From Bacteroidota bacterium (lineage in GTDB: Bacteria > Bacteroidota > Bacteroidia > Chitinophagales > Chitinophagaceae), in NCBI GenBank assembly GCA_023418315.1, contig JAEZZY010000064.1:1-42907 (forward strand): 42,907 nucleotides of DNA. The letters are read 5' to 3'. The notes under the pieces are model-generated. The model made no database searches and was not told where the DNA came from. It was given only the letters and a program-made list of their open reading frames with translations. The translations under genes and the position numbers were made by a program. Shown here one piece after another: positions 8,148 to 15,492 of the stretch (positions are counted from its first letter, which is position 1; the number at the start of each line of letters is the position of its first letter).

Positions 8148-9062
8148 ATGGCTCAATTTTGCTGCACCACTCGTGCAAAAAGCCAACCCATGCCGCATAT
8201 TCATTCCATAGAAAACACCGAGCAAAAACAACAATTGCTCAAAGAGATGCAATTGCTGAAAGAAACCACCCCTGCAATCATGTACGATATAACCCGCAGC
8301 ATTCAAACAGAACAGGAACTAAACCGCTTGAATCAGGAACTTTTATATAAAACGAATCAACTGAAAGGACTGCATAAAGAGCTGCATGCCCTGGCACATA
8401 TAGCTGGCGCGCATCTTAAAGAACCTTTGCGGAAAATCTATTCCTATGCGGAAATTGCCCTGCGCGATGAAGGCGCTTCGATGACCAGCCGCGCTAAGTC
8501 TTATTGCAGAAAGATACAAGCGGCAGCACAAAAAATGAGTTTGCTAACGGATGACATCGCCGCACTCACGCTTATTGACCCCGAAGCGTTTAAGCGGGAA
8601 GAAACGGATTTGAACATTGTGCTGCTGCAATTAAAAAATCAAATGGAGCATCAGTTGCAGAATAAATCGGTAACCCTACAAGCGGCGTTGCTGCCTGTCA
8701 TACAAGCATCGGAAATTCTGATTTTTAAATTATTTCATAGCATTATCCACCATTACATCCGGGTAAAAAACGAAGACCTTCCGTGGGTGATAAACATTGC
8801 AGGCAGTACGATAGAAGGTAAAAACAGCAACCACCCTGCGGCACAAGACCGGCTGTATCATTGCATCCGGTTTTCCCTCACCGGCAACACTACCGAACCT
8901 GCTGCGCCTCCGTTACTCAGCTTGTGCGACTATGCCTTTCAGGATAAAGCAGGGATGGAACTTCCGCTTAGCAAAAAAATATGCGAGGTGCACGGAGGTT
9001 TTATGAAAGCAGAAAACACATCGAAAGAATATACCTTTTCCTGTTATTTCCCTATGGCATAG
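8148..9062 (+). CDS. Degenerate histidine-kinase-like protein lacking phosphoacceptor His
   Basis: A 304-residue protein. Residues 20-80 form a coiled coil of the sort that links PAS and kinase domains. Then comes a dimerisation helix, LAHIAGAHLKEPLRKIYSYAEI, that aligns with the common ASHDLxEPLRKI H-box. In that alignment the phosphoacceptor histidine is replaced by alanine and the next residue, normally aspartate, is histidine. The C-terminal half has the length of an ATPase domain and ends in SKKICEVHGGFMKAE, like kinase ends, but no N-box or GxGLG glycine loop is seen. The protein probably cannot autophosphorylate by the usual route and may act as a dimerising regulator. The start may instead be the ATG at 8190. 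It is divergent from clpX. Confidence 0.7.
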   Translation: MAQFCCTTRAKSQPMPHIHSIENTEQKQQLLKEMQLLKETTPAIMYDITRSIQTEQELNRLNQELLYKTNQLKGLHKELHALAHIAGAHLKEPLRKIYSYAEIALRDEGASMTSRAKSYCRKIQAAAQKMSLLTDDIAALTLIDPEAFKREETDLNIVLLQLKNQMEHQLQNKSVTLQAALLPVIQASEILIFKLFHSIIHHYIRVKNEDLPWVINIAGSTIEGKNSNHPAAQDRLYHCIRFSLTGNTTEPAAPPLLSLCDYAFQDKAGMELPLSKKICEVHGGFMKAENTSKEYTFSCYFPMA

Positions 9063-9150
9063 CATAAATGTGGACATTGCTTTCCACAATATGGAGCGCC
9101 CAAAAAATCTACCGTATTGTTGCCCAACCACTTGATAAGTAACAACTCCT

Positions 9151-9265
9151 TTGGCATAGATTTATAACAAAACAATTTGCTCCACATTCTTCCGGGAGCG
9201 TCTGTATTGCCAGGCAATACATGGTACATATAGGGCAATAAATTTCCTTCTGAACTTATCAGAAG
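9151..9265 (+). ncRNA. Structured leader or small RNA element, copy A
   Basis: Part of the 344-base gap before the DUF4142 gene. In order it holds the box TTGGCATAGATTTATAAC (9151-9168), hairpin 1 (GCTCC 9179-9183 with GGAGC 9195-9199), hairpin 2 (GTATTGCC 9204-9211 with GGCAATAC 9213-9220, perfect), the box ATGGTACATA (9221-9230) and hairpin 3 (CTTCTGA 9247-9253 with TCAGAAG 9259-9265). Boxes and hairpins 1 and 2 recur in the same order at 13382-13465, with different but still complementary arms. Hairpin 3 followed by an A/T-rich run could end a small RNA. The remaining bases to 9406 form an unremarkable leader. Strand is assumed from the downstream gene. Confidence 0.5.
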
Positions 9266-9406
9266 AATCAAAATAATTTTCTTAATCAGGGATTAGCTCT
9301 GCCATGCAGGATGTAGCCGAAAATCATTCCTACAACTGCCACCGGCTATTTGCCTATACCGGCGAACAATGTGCTGGAGACAGTCCCGCTTTTAAACAAT
9401 GCAAAC

Positions 9407-9973
9407 ATGAAAAACACAATCATCTATTTAGCTATGCTATTGGCTTGTTCCTATTTTGTTGCGAGCTGCGACAACGGATCTGCCGATAGTGAAAACATTG
9501 CCGATGAAGCCAATGAACAAAAATTTGACGCGGCTATGGAAGAAGATGCCGAGTTTGTAGTAGAAGCTGCCGACGGCGGAATGATGGAAGTAAAATTAGG
9601 CGAGCTGGCACAATCAAAAGCGGTAGCGCAAGAAACAAAAGACTTTGCCGCAATGATGGTAACCGAACATTCAAAAGCAAACGAAGAACTCAGCGCCTTA
9701 GCCATGCAAAAAAACATCACCCTGCCTTCTTCCTTGAGCAATGACAAACAGGAAAAATATGAGGAGCTGACTAAGAAAGACGGAATGGACTTCGACAAAG
9801 CCTATATCGCCTATATGGTGAAGGATCATAAGGAAGATGTGGACTTATTTAAAGAAGAAGCGGAAAAAGGAAATGATCCGGAACTTAAAAACTGGGCAGC
9901 AGAGAAAGTACCTATTCTGGAACACCATCTGCACATGGCAAAACAGGCAGACAGCATTTTATCCAAACAATAG
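9407..9973 (+). CDS. DUF4142 lipoprotein
   Basis: A 188-residue lipoprotein. The start at 9407 is chosen because it begins a clean type II signal peptide (MKNTIIYLAMLLACSYF) with lipobox VASC, the Cys being about residue 21. The upstream in-frame ATG at 9350 would add an unlikely tail. The mature part matches DUF4142: ETKDFAAMMVTEHSKANEEL, a middle linker, then KAYIAYMVKDHKEDVDLF and a C-terminal helix, giving a ferritin-like helical bundle. Such proteins are often found with stress genes; their chemistry is not established. It begins a rightward group of stress genes and is preceded by the structured element at 9151-9265. Confidence 0.88.
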   Translation: MKNTIIYLAMLLACSYFVASCDNGSADSENIADEANEQKFDAAMEEDAEFVVEAADGGMMEVKLGELAQSKAVAQETKDFAAMMVTEHSKANEELSALAMQKNITLPSSLSNDKQEKYEELTKKDGMDFDKAYIAYMVKDHKEDVDLFKEEAEKGNDPELKNWAAEKVPILEHHLHMAKQADSILSKQ

Positions 9974-10050
9974 TCCAACTCTTCCTTTTTGCCTGAATGT
10001 AGTTGCGGCTTCTTCTGAATTTGATTCACCATTAAAATACATATCCAACC

Positions 10051-10530
10051 ATGGGAACCACCAATCAAATCGAAATCTTCAATGATCTTATCCAAATCAA
10101 TCAAGACCGGATAAGCAATTTTCAAAAAGCAATCGAAAAACTCAACGATGCCGGAGCCGATTTACAAATCATGTTTCAAAAGCTATCCGGACAGTGCAAA
10201 ACCTTCAACCGTGAATTGAAAAAAGAAGTGAAAAAAATAGGCGGTCACCCGATGTACAGCTCTGTGATTGCCGGCAGGATTTTCAGAAAATGGACAAACC
10301 TGAAAGCCACGCTTAGAAGAACAGATAAAGATTCTGCCATAAGCGCCTGTGTGCAGATAGAAGAAGCGGTGAAGGATGCCTATACGCAAGCTATAGAAAG
10401 CGGAGACCTGAATGCGGCGCAGCTTCAGGTAATCAGGGAGCAGGCAGGTAAACAAAAAAATGTGCGCGACCGGATGAAAAGGGTGGTGGCAAGTGAAGCA
10501 GCTTCCAAGCAGCTAATTGCTGAAGCGTAG
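10051..10530 (+). CDS. PA2169-like four-helix-bundle protein (DUF2383 type)
   Basis: A 159-residue all-helical cytoplasmic protein resembling the PA2169/DUF2383 family: NDLIQINQDRISNFQKAIEK near the N terminus, the EVKKIGGHP turn with following arginine-rich helix, and a last helix of QLQVIREQAGKQKNVRDRM. The family adopts a ferritin-like bundle and is commonly linked with stress or stationary-phase genes, but its activity is not known. It lies 77 bases after the DUF4142 lipoprotein gene and 50 before the CinA-like gene, and is probably co-transcribed with both. A perfect inverted repeat lies just past its stop codon. Confidence 0.85.
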   Translation: MGTTNQIEIFNDLIQINQDRISNFQKAIEKLNDAGADLQIMFQKLSGQCKTFNRELKKEVKKIGGHPMYSSVIAGRIFRKWTNLKATLRRTDKDSAISACVQIEEAVKDAYTQAIESGDLNAAQLQVIREQAGKQKNVRDRMKRVVASEAASKQLIAEA

Positions 10531-10534
10531 AAAC

Positions 10535-10560
10535 ACGTTAAAAACCACAGCACTTAACGT
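10535..10560. promoter_or_regulatory. Perfect 7-base inverted repeat before cinA-like gene
   Basis: ACGTTAA (10535-10541) and TTAACGT (10554-10560) are separated by 12 bases, 20 bases before the next ATG. There is no T run, so an intrinsic terminator is unlikely. The half-site spacing of about two helical turns would suit a dimeric repressor. Confidence 0.4.
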
Positions 10561-10580
10561 CTATATGAAAAGTTACCGGC

Positions 10581-11084
10581 ATGGATCAGGAAAATATACG
10601 TTCGGAACAACTAGGAAACATCGCCAATCTATTGCGTCTTAAAAAAGAATCCATAGCAGTGGCGGAAAGTGTAACAGCAGGTTTGTTGCAATACTCATTT
10701 TCCACAGCCAAAGATGCTTCACAATTTTTTCAGGGAGGCATTACGGCATTCAATCTGGGGCAAAAGACCAAACATTTGAACGTAGAACCTATTCAGGCGG
10801 AAGGCTGCAACTGCGTATCGGAAGAAGTGGCACAACAGATGGCGTTGGGCGTAGCACTGTTATTTAAAAGCCGTTGGGGCATTGGCGTTACCGGCTATGC
10901 AACAGCCGTTCCCGAATCGGAGAACAAAGTGTATTGCTTCTACGCCATCTCGAAAGGAAATAAAATAATGCGGACGGAAAAAATAAGCACGGAAACCTAT
11001 GAAGGCGAAAGCGCGCAACACCATTTTGTAGAGAAAATTATCCTTGCTTTTCTGCGAACCATCCAGCAAAAAATCATATCCTAA
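10581..11084 (+). CDS. CinA C-terminal-domain-like protein, divergent
   Basis: A 167-residue stand-alone protein similar to the CinA C-terminal (PncC) domain, which in other bacteria deamidates nicotinamide mononucleotide. The AESVTAGLLQYSFS block near residue 28, the GGITAFNLGQKTKHL block and the VSEEVAQQMALGVA block match the family. The next element departs from the norm: where active members have VTGxAGPxGG, this protein has GVTGYATAVPESENKVY, lacking the GPxGG turn. Hydrolase activity is therefore doubtful. It is embedded in the stress cluster, 21 bases before the FAD/Rieske gene. Confidence 0.8.
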   Translation: MDQENIRSEQLGNIANLLRLKKESIAVAESVTAGLLQYSFSTAKDASQFFQGGITAFNLGQKTKHLNVEPIQAEGCNCVSEEVAQQMALGVALLFKSRWGIGVTGYATAVPESENKVYCFYAISKGNKIMRTEKISTETYEGESAQHHFVEKIILAFLRTIQQKIIS

Positions 11085-11105
11085 ACCTTCTAAACCACAA
11101 GCATC

Positions 11106-12629
11106 ATGAACAGAGACGGATTGAGAAAAAGCATCTGGCAGGAAGAAATAAAAATATTCGACCATAAAACGCTGACCGGAACCGTGTATGATGTAATCAT
11201 TGTGGGCGGCGGGATTACGGGAGTTTCTTGTGCGCTACGCCTGGCAAGCGCCGGTAAAAAATGTTTGCTGGCAGAAGCCGTAAACATAGGCTTTGGTACT
11301 ACAGGCGGCACTACGGCGCACCTCAATAATTTTTTCGATGCGCGGTACGATAAGGTCATAAAAGATTTTGGATTGGCACAAGCGCGGTTGCTGGCAGATG
11401 CAGGCAAGGAAGCGCTATCCCTAATAAGGTACAACATAATGCAGCATCGTGTGGATTGCGATTTTCAGGAGCAGACGGGTTATCTATTTGCGTTGGACGA
11501 TCAGCAGGTAAATGACTTGGATGCGCTTGTGGAAGGAAGCGTTAAAGCCGGCATCGGGATGCACCATGTAGCCGGGCATCCATTTCCTATACCAAGCAAA
11601 AAAACAGTGAGCATTCCCGGTCAGGCACAATTTCATCCTGTAAAATATATCCGTGCGTTAGTGCAAGCCTATTTGGCTATGGGTGGTGCTTTAATAGAAG
11701 ATTGCCGTGCTTATGAAGCCGAGGAAAAAGAAGACAAAGTAGTGCTCCACACTTCCAAAGGCATCATCGAAGCACAGCAAGTGGTTTATGCAACGCATAT
11801 TCCGCCAGGTGTGAATGTGCTGCATTTTACCAATGCTCCTTACCGCAGCTATGCCATAGCCGTAAGGCTGGGTACAGGCGATTATCCGCAGGCACTGGGC
11901 TATGATTTGCACGATCCGTATCATTATTACCGAACCCAAAATATTGACGGCAAAGACTACCTGATAGCAGGCGGTGAAGATCATAAGACGGGACATGAAC
12001 ACGATACCGGTGAATGTTTCAGCAAGCTGGAGAACTATGTGCGCCGCTATTTTGATGTGGATCAGGTGGCGTATAGCTGGTCGTCGCAATATTTTGTTCC
12101 GGCAGATGGATTGCCTTATATAGGCTTGATGCCGCATGGCGCCGAGCGAGTATATGTGGCTACCGGATACAATGGCAACGGAATGATTTTCGGAACAATC
12201 GCTTCAAAAATAATTACGGAACTGATTACGTCAGGTACCAGCAAGTACAAACAACTTTTTGACCCGTCGCGCATCAAGCCCGTAGCCGCTTTTTCCAATA
12301 CCGTGAAAGAAAATGCAGATGTGCTGGTTCATTTTGTAAAAGATAAACTGCTTGCAGAAAAAATCAATTCCTTAGCCGAGCTGAGCGAAAATGAAGCAAA
12401 AGTAGTACGCTATGAAGGCAGTTCTTACGCCATTTATAAAGATGATCAGGGACGAGCGCACATACTCAACAGCGCCTGCACCCACGCGCAATGCAATGTG
12501 CAATGGAACAACGCCGAAAAAACCTGGGATTGTCCTTGCCACGGTTCACGGTTTTCTATCAACGGAAAAGTATTGACAGCACCTGCTGTGCAGGATCTTC
12601 ACAGACATGATGTAACGGATGAATCATGA
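11106..12629 (+). CDS. FAD-dependent oxidoreductase with C-terminal Rieske domain
   Basis: A 507-residue two-domain protein. Residues about 28-380 form a DAO-type FAD domain (dinucleotide-binding GGGITG at 34-39, then GTTGGTTAHLNNF, and the C-terminal FAD contact GYNGNGMIFGTIAS). Residues about 430-505 form a Rieske domain with ligands C458 and H460 (CTHAQC) and C476 and H479 (CPCHGSRF), so a 2Fe-2S cluster is expected. Proteins of this build occur widely next to stress genes and their substrate is unknown. No signal peptide or Tat motif is seen, so it is probably cytoplasmic. The stop codon overlaps the next start by four bases (ATGA), implying tight coupling with the membrane protein that follows. 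Confidence 0.9.
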   Translation: MNRDGLRKSIWQEEIKIFDHKTLTGTVYDVIIVGGGITGVSCALRLASAGKKCLLAEAVNIGFGTTGGTTAHLNNFFDARYDKVIKDFGLAQARLLADAGKEALSLIRYNIMQHRVDCDFQEQTGYLFALDDQQVNDLDALVEGSVKAGIGMHHVAGHPFPIPSKKTVSIPGQAQFHPVKYIRALVQAYLAMGGALIEDCRAYEAEEKEDKVVLHTSKGIIEAQQVVYATHIPPGVNVLHFTNAPYRSYAIAVRLGTGDYPQALGYDLHDPYHYYRTQNIDGKDYLIAGGEDHKTGHEHDTGECFSKLENYVRRYFDVDQVAYSWSSQYFVPADGLPYIGLMPHGAERVYVATGYNGNGMIFGTIASKIITELITSGTSKYKQLFDPSRIKPVAAFSNTVKENADVLVHFVKDKLLAEKINSLAELSENEAKVVRYEGSSYAIYKDDQGRAHILNSACTHAQCNVQWNNAEKTWDCPCHGSRFSINGKVLTAPAVQDLHRHDVTDES

Positions 12630-13288
12630 AAAAGCATAGTTCTTTTTTTAAACGAAACGGGCTAAGCATCGTCTTGTTGGCACTTATGTTTTTGTCGTTG
12701 GCAGGGCAATTCCTAACCGTGTTTCAGGAACGTAACAAAGAGCTTCAAGAAGAAGGACAATCGCCTATGACCGCTATGAAATACGCAGCAAGCGGGCATT
12801 TCATACAGGCTACTTTCGAGAATTGGGAAAGCGAATTTTTGCAAATGGCGTTGTATGTGCTCCTAACCGTAAAGCTCTATCAAATCGGTTCTTCCGAATC
12901 GAAAGATCCGGAGAAAGAAGAAGAAGTGGACAGGGAACCCAAGCCGTCTGCCGATGCGCCATGGCCGGTAAACAAAGGCGGAATATGGCTGAAATTGTAC
13001 AGCCATTCCCTCACCTTAGCGTTTCTTTTTCTTTTTCTGATTTCTTTTATTCTTCATTTCTACGGCAGTTTAAAAAACCATAATGAAGAACAACTGGCGA
13101 AGGGAAGAAATACCGATAACTGGCAAGCCTATATAACCGAATCTCGATTTTGGTTCGAGTCTTTTCAAAACTGGCAAAGCGAATTTTTAGCAGTGGCTTC
13201 CATCGTGCTGCTTTCTATTTGGCTTCGGCAAAAAGGCTCTCCGGAATCCAAGCCTGTAGATGCGCCGTATAGCGAAACGGGCAATTGA
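12626..13288 (+). CDS. DUF6766-type membrane protein with internal duplication
   Basis: A 220-residue protein with four hydrophobic segments (about residues 13-31, 69-85, 127-150, 185-201) arranged as two similar halves. Each half has a first helix, then the block FENWESEFLQMALYVLLT or FQNWQSEFLAVASIVLLS, then a tail (IGSSESK and KGSPESK). The pattern matches proteins annotated as DUF6766. The linker between halves is acidic and proline rich. Function is unknown. The four-base overlap with the FAD/Rieske gene suggests that it supplies a membrane anchor or electron acceptor for that enzyme, which is an inference. Confidence 0.82.
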   Translation: MKKHSSFFKRNGLSIVLLALMFLSLAGQFLTVFQERNKELQEEGQSPMTAMKYAASGHFIQATFENWESEFLQMALYVLLTVKLYQIGSSESKDPEKEEEVDREPKPSADAPWPVNKGGIWLKLYSHSLTLAFLFLFLISFILHFYGSLKNHNEEQLAKGRNTDNWQAYITESRFWFESFQNWQSEFLAVASIVLLSIWLRQKGSPESKPVDAPYSETGN

Positions 13289-13381
13289 CATGTGTGGGAG
13301 CATCTTCTTTTTTTTGTAGAAATCATTACGCGTTTCCCCATTTATCTTCAACAAAAATGAACCCTGAAGCTCTTTCAATCG

Positions 13382-13465
13382 TTGGCATAGAATTATTAAC
13401 TTGAATAGTGTCCTTATTCTTTCTCCGAGGACATTCGTATTGCACTCTGCGATACATGGTACATA
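13382..13465 (+). ncRNA. Structured leader or small RNA element, copy B
   Basis: Lies in the 326-base gap before the Gly/Tyr/Arg-rich gene. It holds the box TTGGCATAGAATTATTAAC (13382-13400), hairpin 1 (AGTGTCC 13407-13413 with GGACATT 13429-13435, one G-U pair), hairpin 2 (GTATTGCA 13437-13444 with TGCGATAC 13448-13455) and the box ATGGTACATA (13456-13465). Order, box sequences and the start of hairpin 2 agree with copy A, while stem pairs differ in a compensating way. A further hairpin, CGCTT with AAGCG, lies at 13498-13512. I see nothing else supportable in the gap. Confidence 0.5.
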
Positions 13466-13614
13466 CGGCTTTACATTTTTTATTTTGAATAACGCAGCGC
13501 TTCGGCTAAGCGACGCTTGTGGCAAACTCATCCCCCGTTTGAAACCCCCTATGCGATACCAAGATTTTAGAGTTTTTCAACAATTATTTTTTTCACTTTT
13601 TAAAACCAGTTTTT

Positions 13615-14265
13615 ATGCGAAACAGAACATCAAACCAAAGAACGTATCCAACACAACACTACGGAAATCCGCAGCAAGGATGGAGAGAAAGACAAGACTA
13701 TAGTGGCAACCAGGGAGGCTATGCCAGAGGAAATGAATTTGACGATGATTACAATGAAAACTACAACGACCGTAGAAGGCAAAGCTTTAACGACAATGAA
13801 GGATACTACGGCAGCCAAGGCTATGGCTATAACGAAGGCAATCGGTACGGACGACCTTACCAGGAAGGCTTAAACGAATACGAGCATCAGTATAGGGGAA
13901 GAAACTACCGTGATGAAGAATTTGACGAAGAAAGAAATTACGAAAACAGAGGCTATGGAAGACAAGGTCAGGAGGAACGCGGAAGAAACAACAGGCAGGA
14001 ATACGGAGATCATTATGATGATAATAACTACGGAAGACACTATTCACAAAACGAGTACGGAAATCAAAGCAGTCGTCATCAGTACGACGATTATTCCAAC
14101 GAACGCAACCGCTACGAAAATCAAACCGGGAATTACAACAGAAACAGCAGGAGCGGATTTGCTTCTCGTCAGCCGAGAGAACGCTCGCACAACAGCGGAC
14201 AGTCGCAATACAGCGGATACAATCCGAGCCGTTCCAGCCGTTATTCCAACGAACGCAACCGCTAA
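13615..14265 (+). CDS. Low-complexity Gly/Tyr/Asn/Arg/Gln-rich disordered protein
   Basis: A 216-residue protein made almost wholly of Gly, Tyr, Asn, Arg, Gln, Asp, Glu and Ser, with repeated short motifs such as YGRQGQ, GYGYNEG and YSNERNR. There is no predicted fold, signal peptide or membrane segment. The composition (tyrosines spaced among Gly/Arg/Asn) resembles proteins that form condensates or coat nucleic acids. The reading frame is supported by continuous composition bias, although other frames are also open because of the repetitive DNA. An exact 24-base repeat in the gene encodes the internal and terminal YSNERNR copies. It sits inside the stress cluster behind structured element B. 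Function is not known. Confidence 0.72.
   Translation: MRNRTSNQRTYPTQHYGNPQQGWRERQDYSGNQGGYARGNEFDDDYNENYNDRRRQSFNDNEGYYGSQGYGYNEGNRYGRPYQEGLNEYEHQYRGRNYRDEEFDEERNYENRGYGRQGQEERGRNNRQEYGDHYDDNNYGRHYSQNEYGNQSSRHQYDDYSNERNRYENQTGNYNRNSRSGFASRQPRERSHNSGQSQYSGYNPSRSSRYSNERNR
14091..14264 (+). repeat. 24-base exact direct repeat within and at end of the gene
   Basis: The same 24 bases, starting TTATTCCAACGAACG, occur at 14091-14114 and 14241-14264, exactly 150 bases apart, which is 50 codons. The second copy runs into the stop codon. Recombination between copies would shorten the protein by 50 residues without shifting frame. Confidence 0.85.
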
Positions 14266-14287
14266 AAACCCTTCTTTATAAAAATTA

Positions 14288-14372
14288 AAGAGGCTGTCAA
14301 AAAAACGAGCGTTCACACAAAGAATCCAACGATAGCTTAGTGTGAAATCAATGAGCTCTTAGGCAGCCTCTT
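14288..14372. repeat. Fold-back inverted-repeat element 1
   Basis: AAGAGGCTGTC (14288-14298) pairs with GGCAGCCTCTT (14362-14372), with one G-U pair, and an inner pair TTCACAC (14312-14318) with GTGTGAA (14340-14346) continues the fold. It begins 22 bases after a stop codon and ends 31 bases before the DUF892 start. The outer arm resembles insertion-sequence ends of the GGCTGTC type, so it may be a miniature transposable element. It may equally serve as a terminator. A similar element lies at 15045-15133. Confidence 0.5.
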
Positions 14373-14403
14373 CATTTAATTAACCAACAAAATTATTTTT
14401 ATC

Positions 14404-15006
14404 ATGGCAACTACAGCAGTAAAAAAAACAGCAAACGCTACCGATCAAGATGCCTATACGAAATCGGAAAATAAACAATACCAAAACTCGGAAGAAGAAC
14501 AGGAACAACAAGGCAATGCATTGCTGGATAAAATGTTTCTGAACATGCTTAAAGATATTTATTGGGCGGAACAGCACCTGATTCCTCATCTGGAAGAAAT
14601 GCAGAAAAACGCCACCACCGAAGAATTGCAAGACGCAATTGAAGATCATATCCTGCAAACGCAAAAACATGTATCCAGGCTGGAGAAGGTGTTTAAATCA
14701 TTAGGAAAAGAAGCCAGCGGGAAAAAATGTGATGCAATGGAAGGGCTGACCAAAGAAGCCACAAGCATGATGAACGAAACCAAAAAAGGAACGATGACCA
14801 GAGATGCTGCCTTGATTATAGCCGCCCAGAAAGTGGAACACTATGAAATCGCTACGTATGGTAGCTTAGTGCAAATAGCACGCACCCTCGGAAAAAACAA
14901 AGAAGCCAACATCCTGGAGCAAACCCTCTGGGAAGAAGAAGATACCGACAAGACCTTAACCGAAATAGCGGAAACCTATGTGAATCCTATGGCAGATGAG
15001 GAATAA
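14404..15006 (+). CDS. DUF892 (YciE-like) ferritin-like protein
   Basis: A 200-residue protein. The first 38 residues are low complexity (Lys, Ala, Gln, Glu). Residues about 40-195 match the DUF892/YciE family: LDKMFLNMLKDIYWAEQHL, then the helix EDHILQTQKHVSRLEKVF, and AAQKVEHYEIATYGSLVQIA, whose E and H residues sit where the ferritin-like bundle binds a two-metal centre. Family members are linked to osmotic and oxidative stress but their reaction is not settled. The N-terminal extension is longer than in YciE. The gene is flanked on both sides by related fold-back elements. Confidence 0.9.
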   Translation: MATTAVKKTANATDQDAYTKSENKQYQNSEEEQEQQGNALLDKMFLNMLKDIYWAEQHLIPHLEEMQKNATTEELQDAIEDHILQTQKHVSRLEKVFKSLGKEASGKKCDAMEGLTKEATSMMNETKKGTMTRDAALIIAAQKVEHYEIATYGSLVQIARTLGKNKEANILEQTLWEEEDTDKTLTEIAETYVNPMADEE

Positions 15007-15044
15007 TCGGAAACCCTATCACTAAGGAAACCGCTTTTATTTAT

Positions 15045-15133
15045 AAAGGCTGTCTGAAAAAAATTCCTACCGCTTTACAACATGCTCTTCTTTGTTGTGT
15101 AGGGTGCGAAACCGTTTCTTTTAGGCAGCCTTT
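15045..15133. repeat. Fold-back inverted-repeat element 2
   Basis: AAAGGCTGTCT (15045-15055) pairs with AGGCAGCCTTT (15123-15133), one G-U pair, with an inner fold between ACAACA and TGTTGT. It begins 38 bases after the DUF892 stop and is followed by T-rich sequence. Length, arms and placement parallel the element at 14288-14372, and the two share the outer word AGGCTGTC. Confidence 0.5.
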
Positions 15134-15164
15134 TACATTTTAATCACTACAAAAATCATTTCCT

Positions 15165-15413
15165 ATGTTACACAAAAACGATACAGGCAAAGAAGGCATC
15201 GTAAGCAAGATGATCGAAAAACAAACGTCTAAAATTCCTTCCGATGTATTTCTTTGGGCGGCGTTAGGGGCTATAGGTTCCGCGCTTTGCTACAAACTGA
15301 TGAAAAAAGAGCACGGTGCTTTATTCATGGGGCAATGGGTAGCGCCTTTTCTTTTACTGGGCATTTATAACAAATTGGTCAAACAGCAAGGACACGATAA
15401 GGAAGACGATTAA
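15165..15413 (+). CDS. Small membrane protein, unknown function
   Basis: An 82-residue protein with two hydrophobic stretches, about residues 29-43 (VFLWAALGAIGSALC) and 57-68 (WVAPFLLLGIY), and charged ends. The loop carries lysines and a histidine. Small two-helix proteins of this kind commonly accompany DUF892 and DUF4142 genes in Bacteroidota stress clusters, but the family is not recognised. It lies 79 bases before Ku and may share a transcript with it. Confidence 0.7.
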   Translation: MLHKNDTGKEGIVSKMIEKQTSKIPSDVFLWAALGAIGSALCYKLMKKEHGALFMGQWVAPFLLLGIYNKLVKQQGHDKEDD

Positions 15414-15492
15414 GCTGCACCGAATGTTCCGGATTATTACGTGTTGTTATAGGGAAGGGCATGTTTTTTTTAGTTTTTTTAAAAAGATAATT

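Noticed and set aside
9151..9168. Sigma-54 promoter reading of TTGGCATAGA
   Set aside because: The GG is present but no GC follows at the required ten-base distance in either copy.
13910..14281. Second plus-strand frame of 123 codons in the disordered-protein gene
   Set aside because: Threonine/alanine-rich shift of the same repetitive DNA; it has no separate start context and ends past the real stop.
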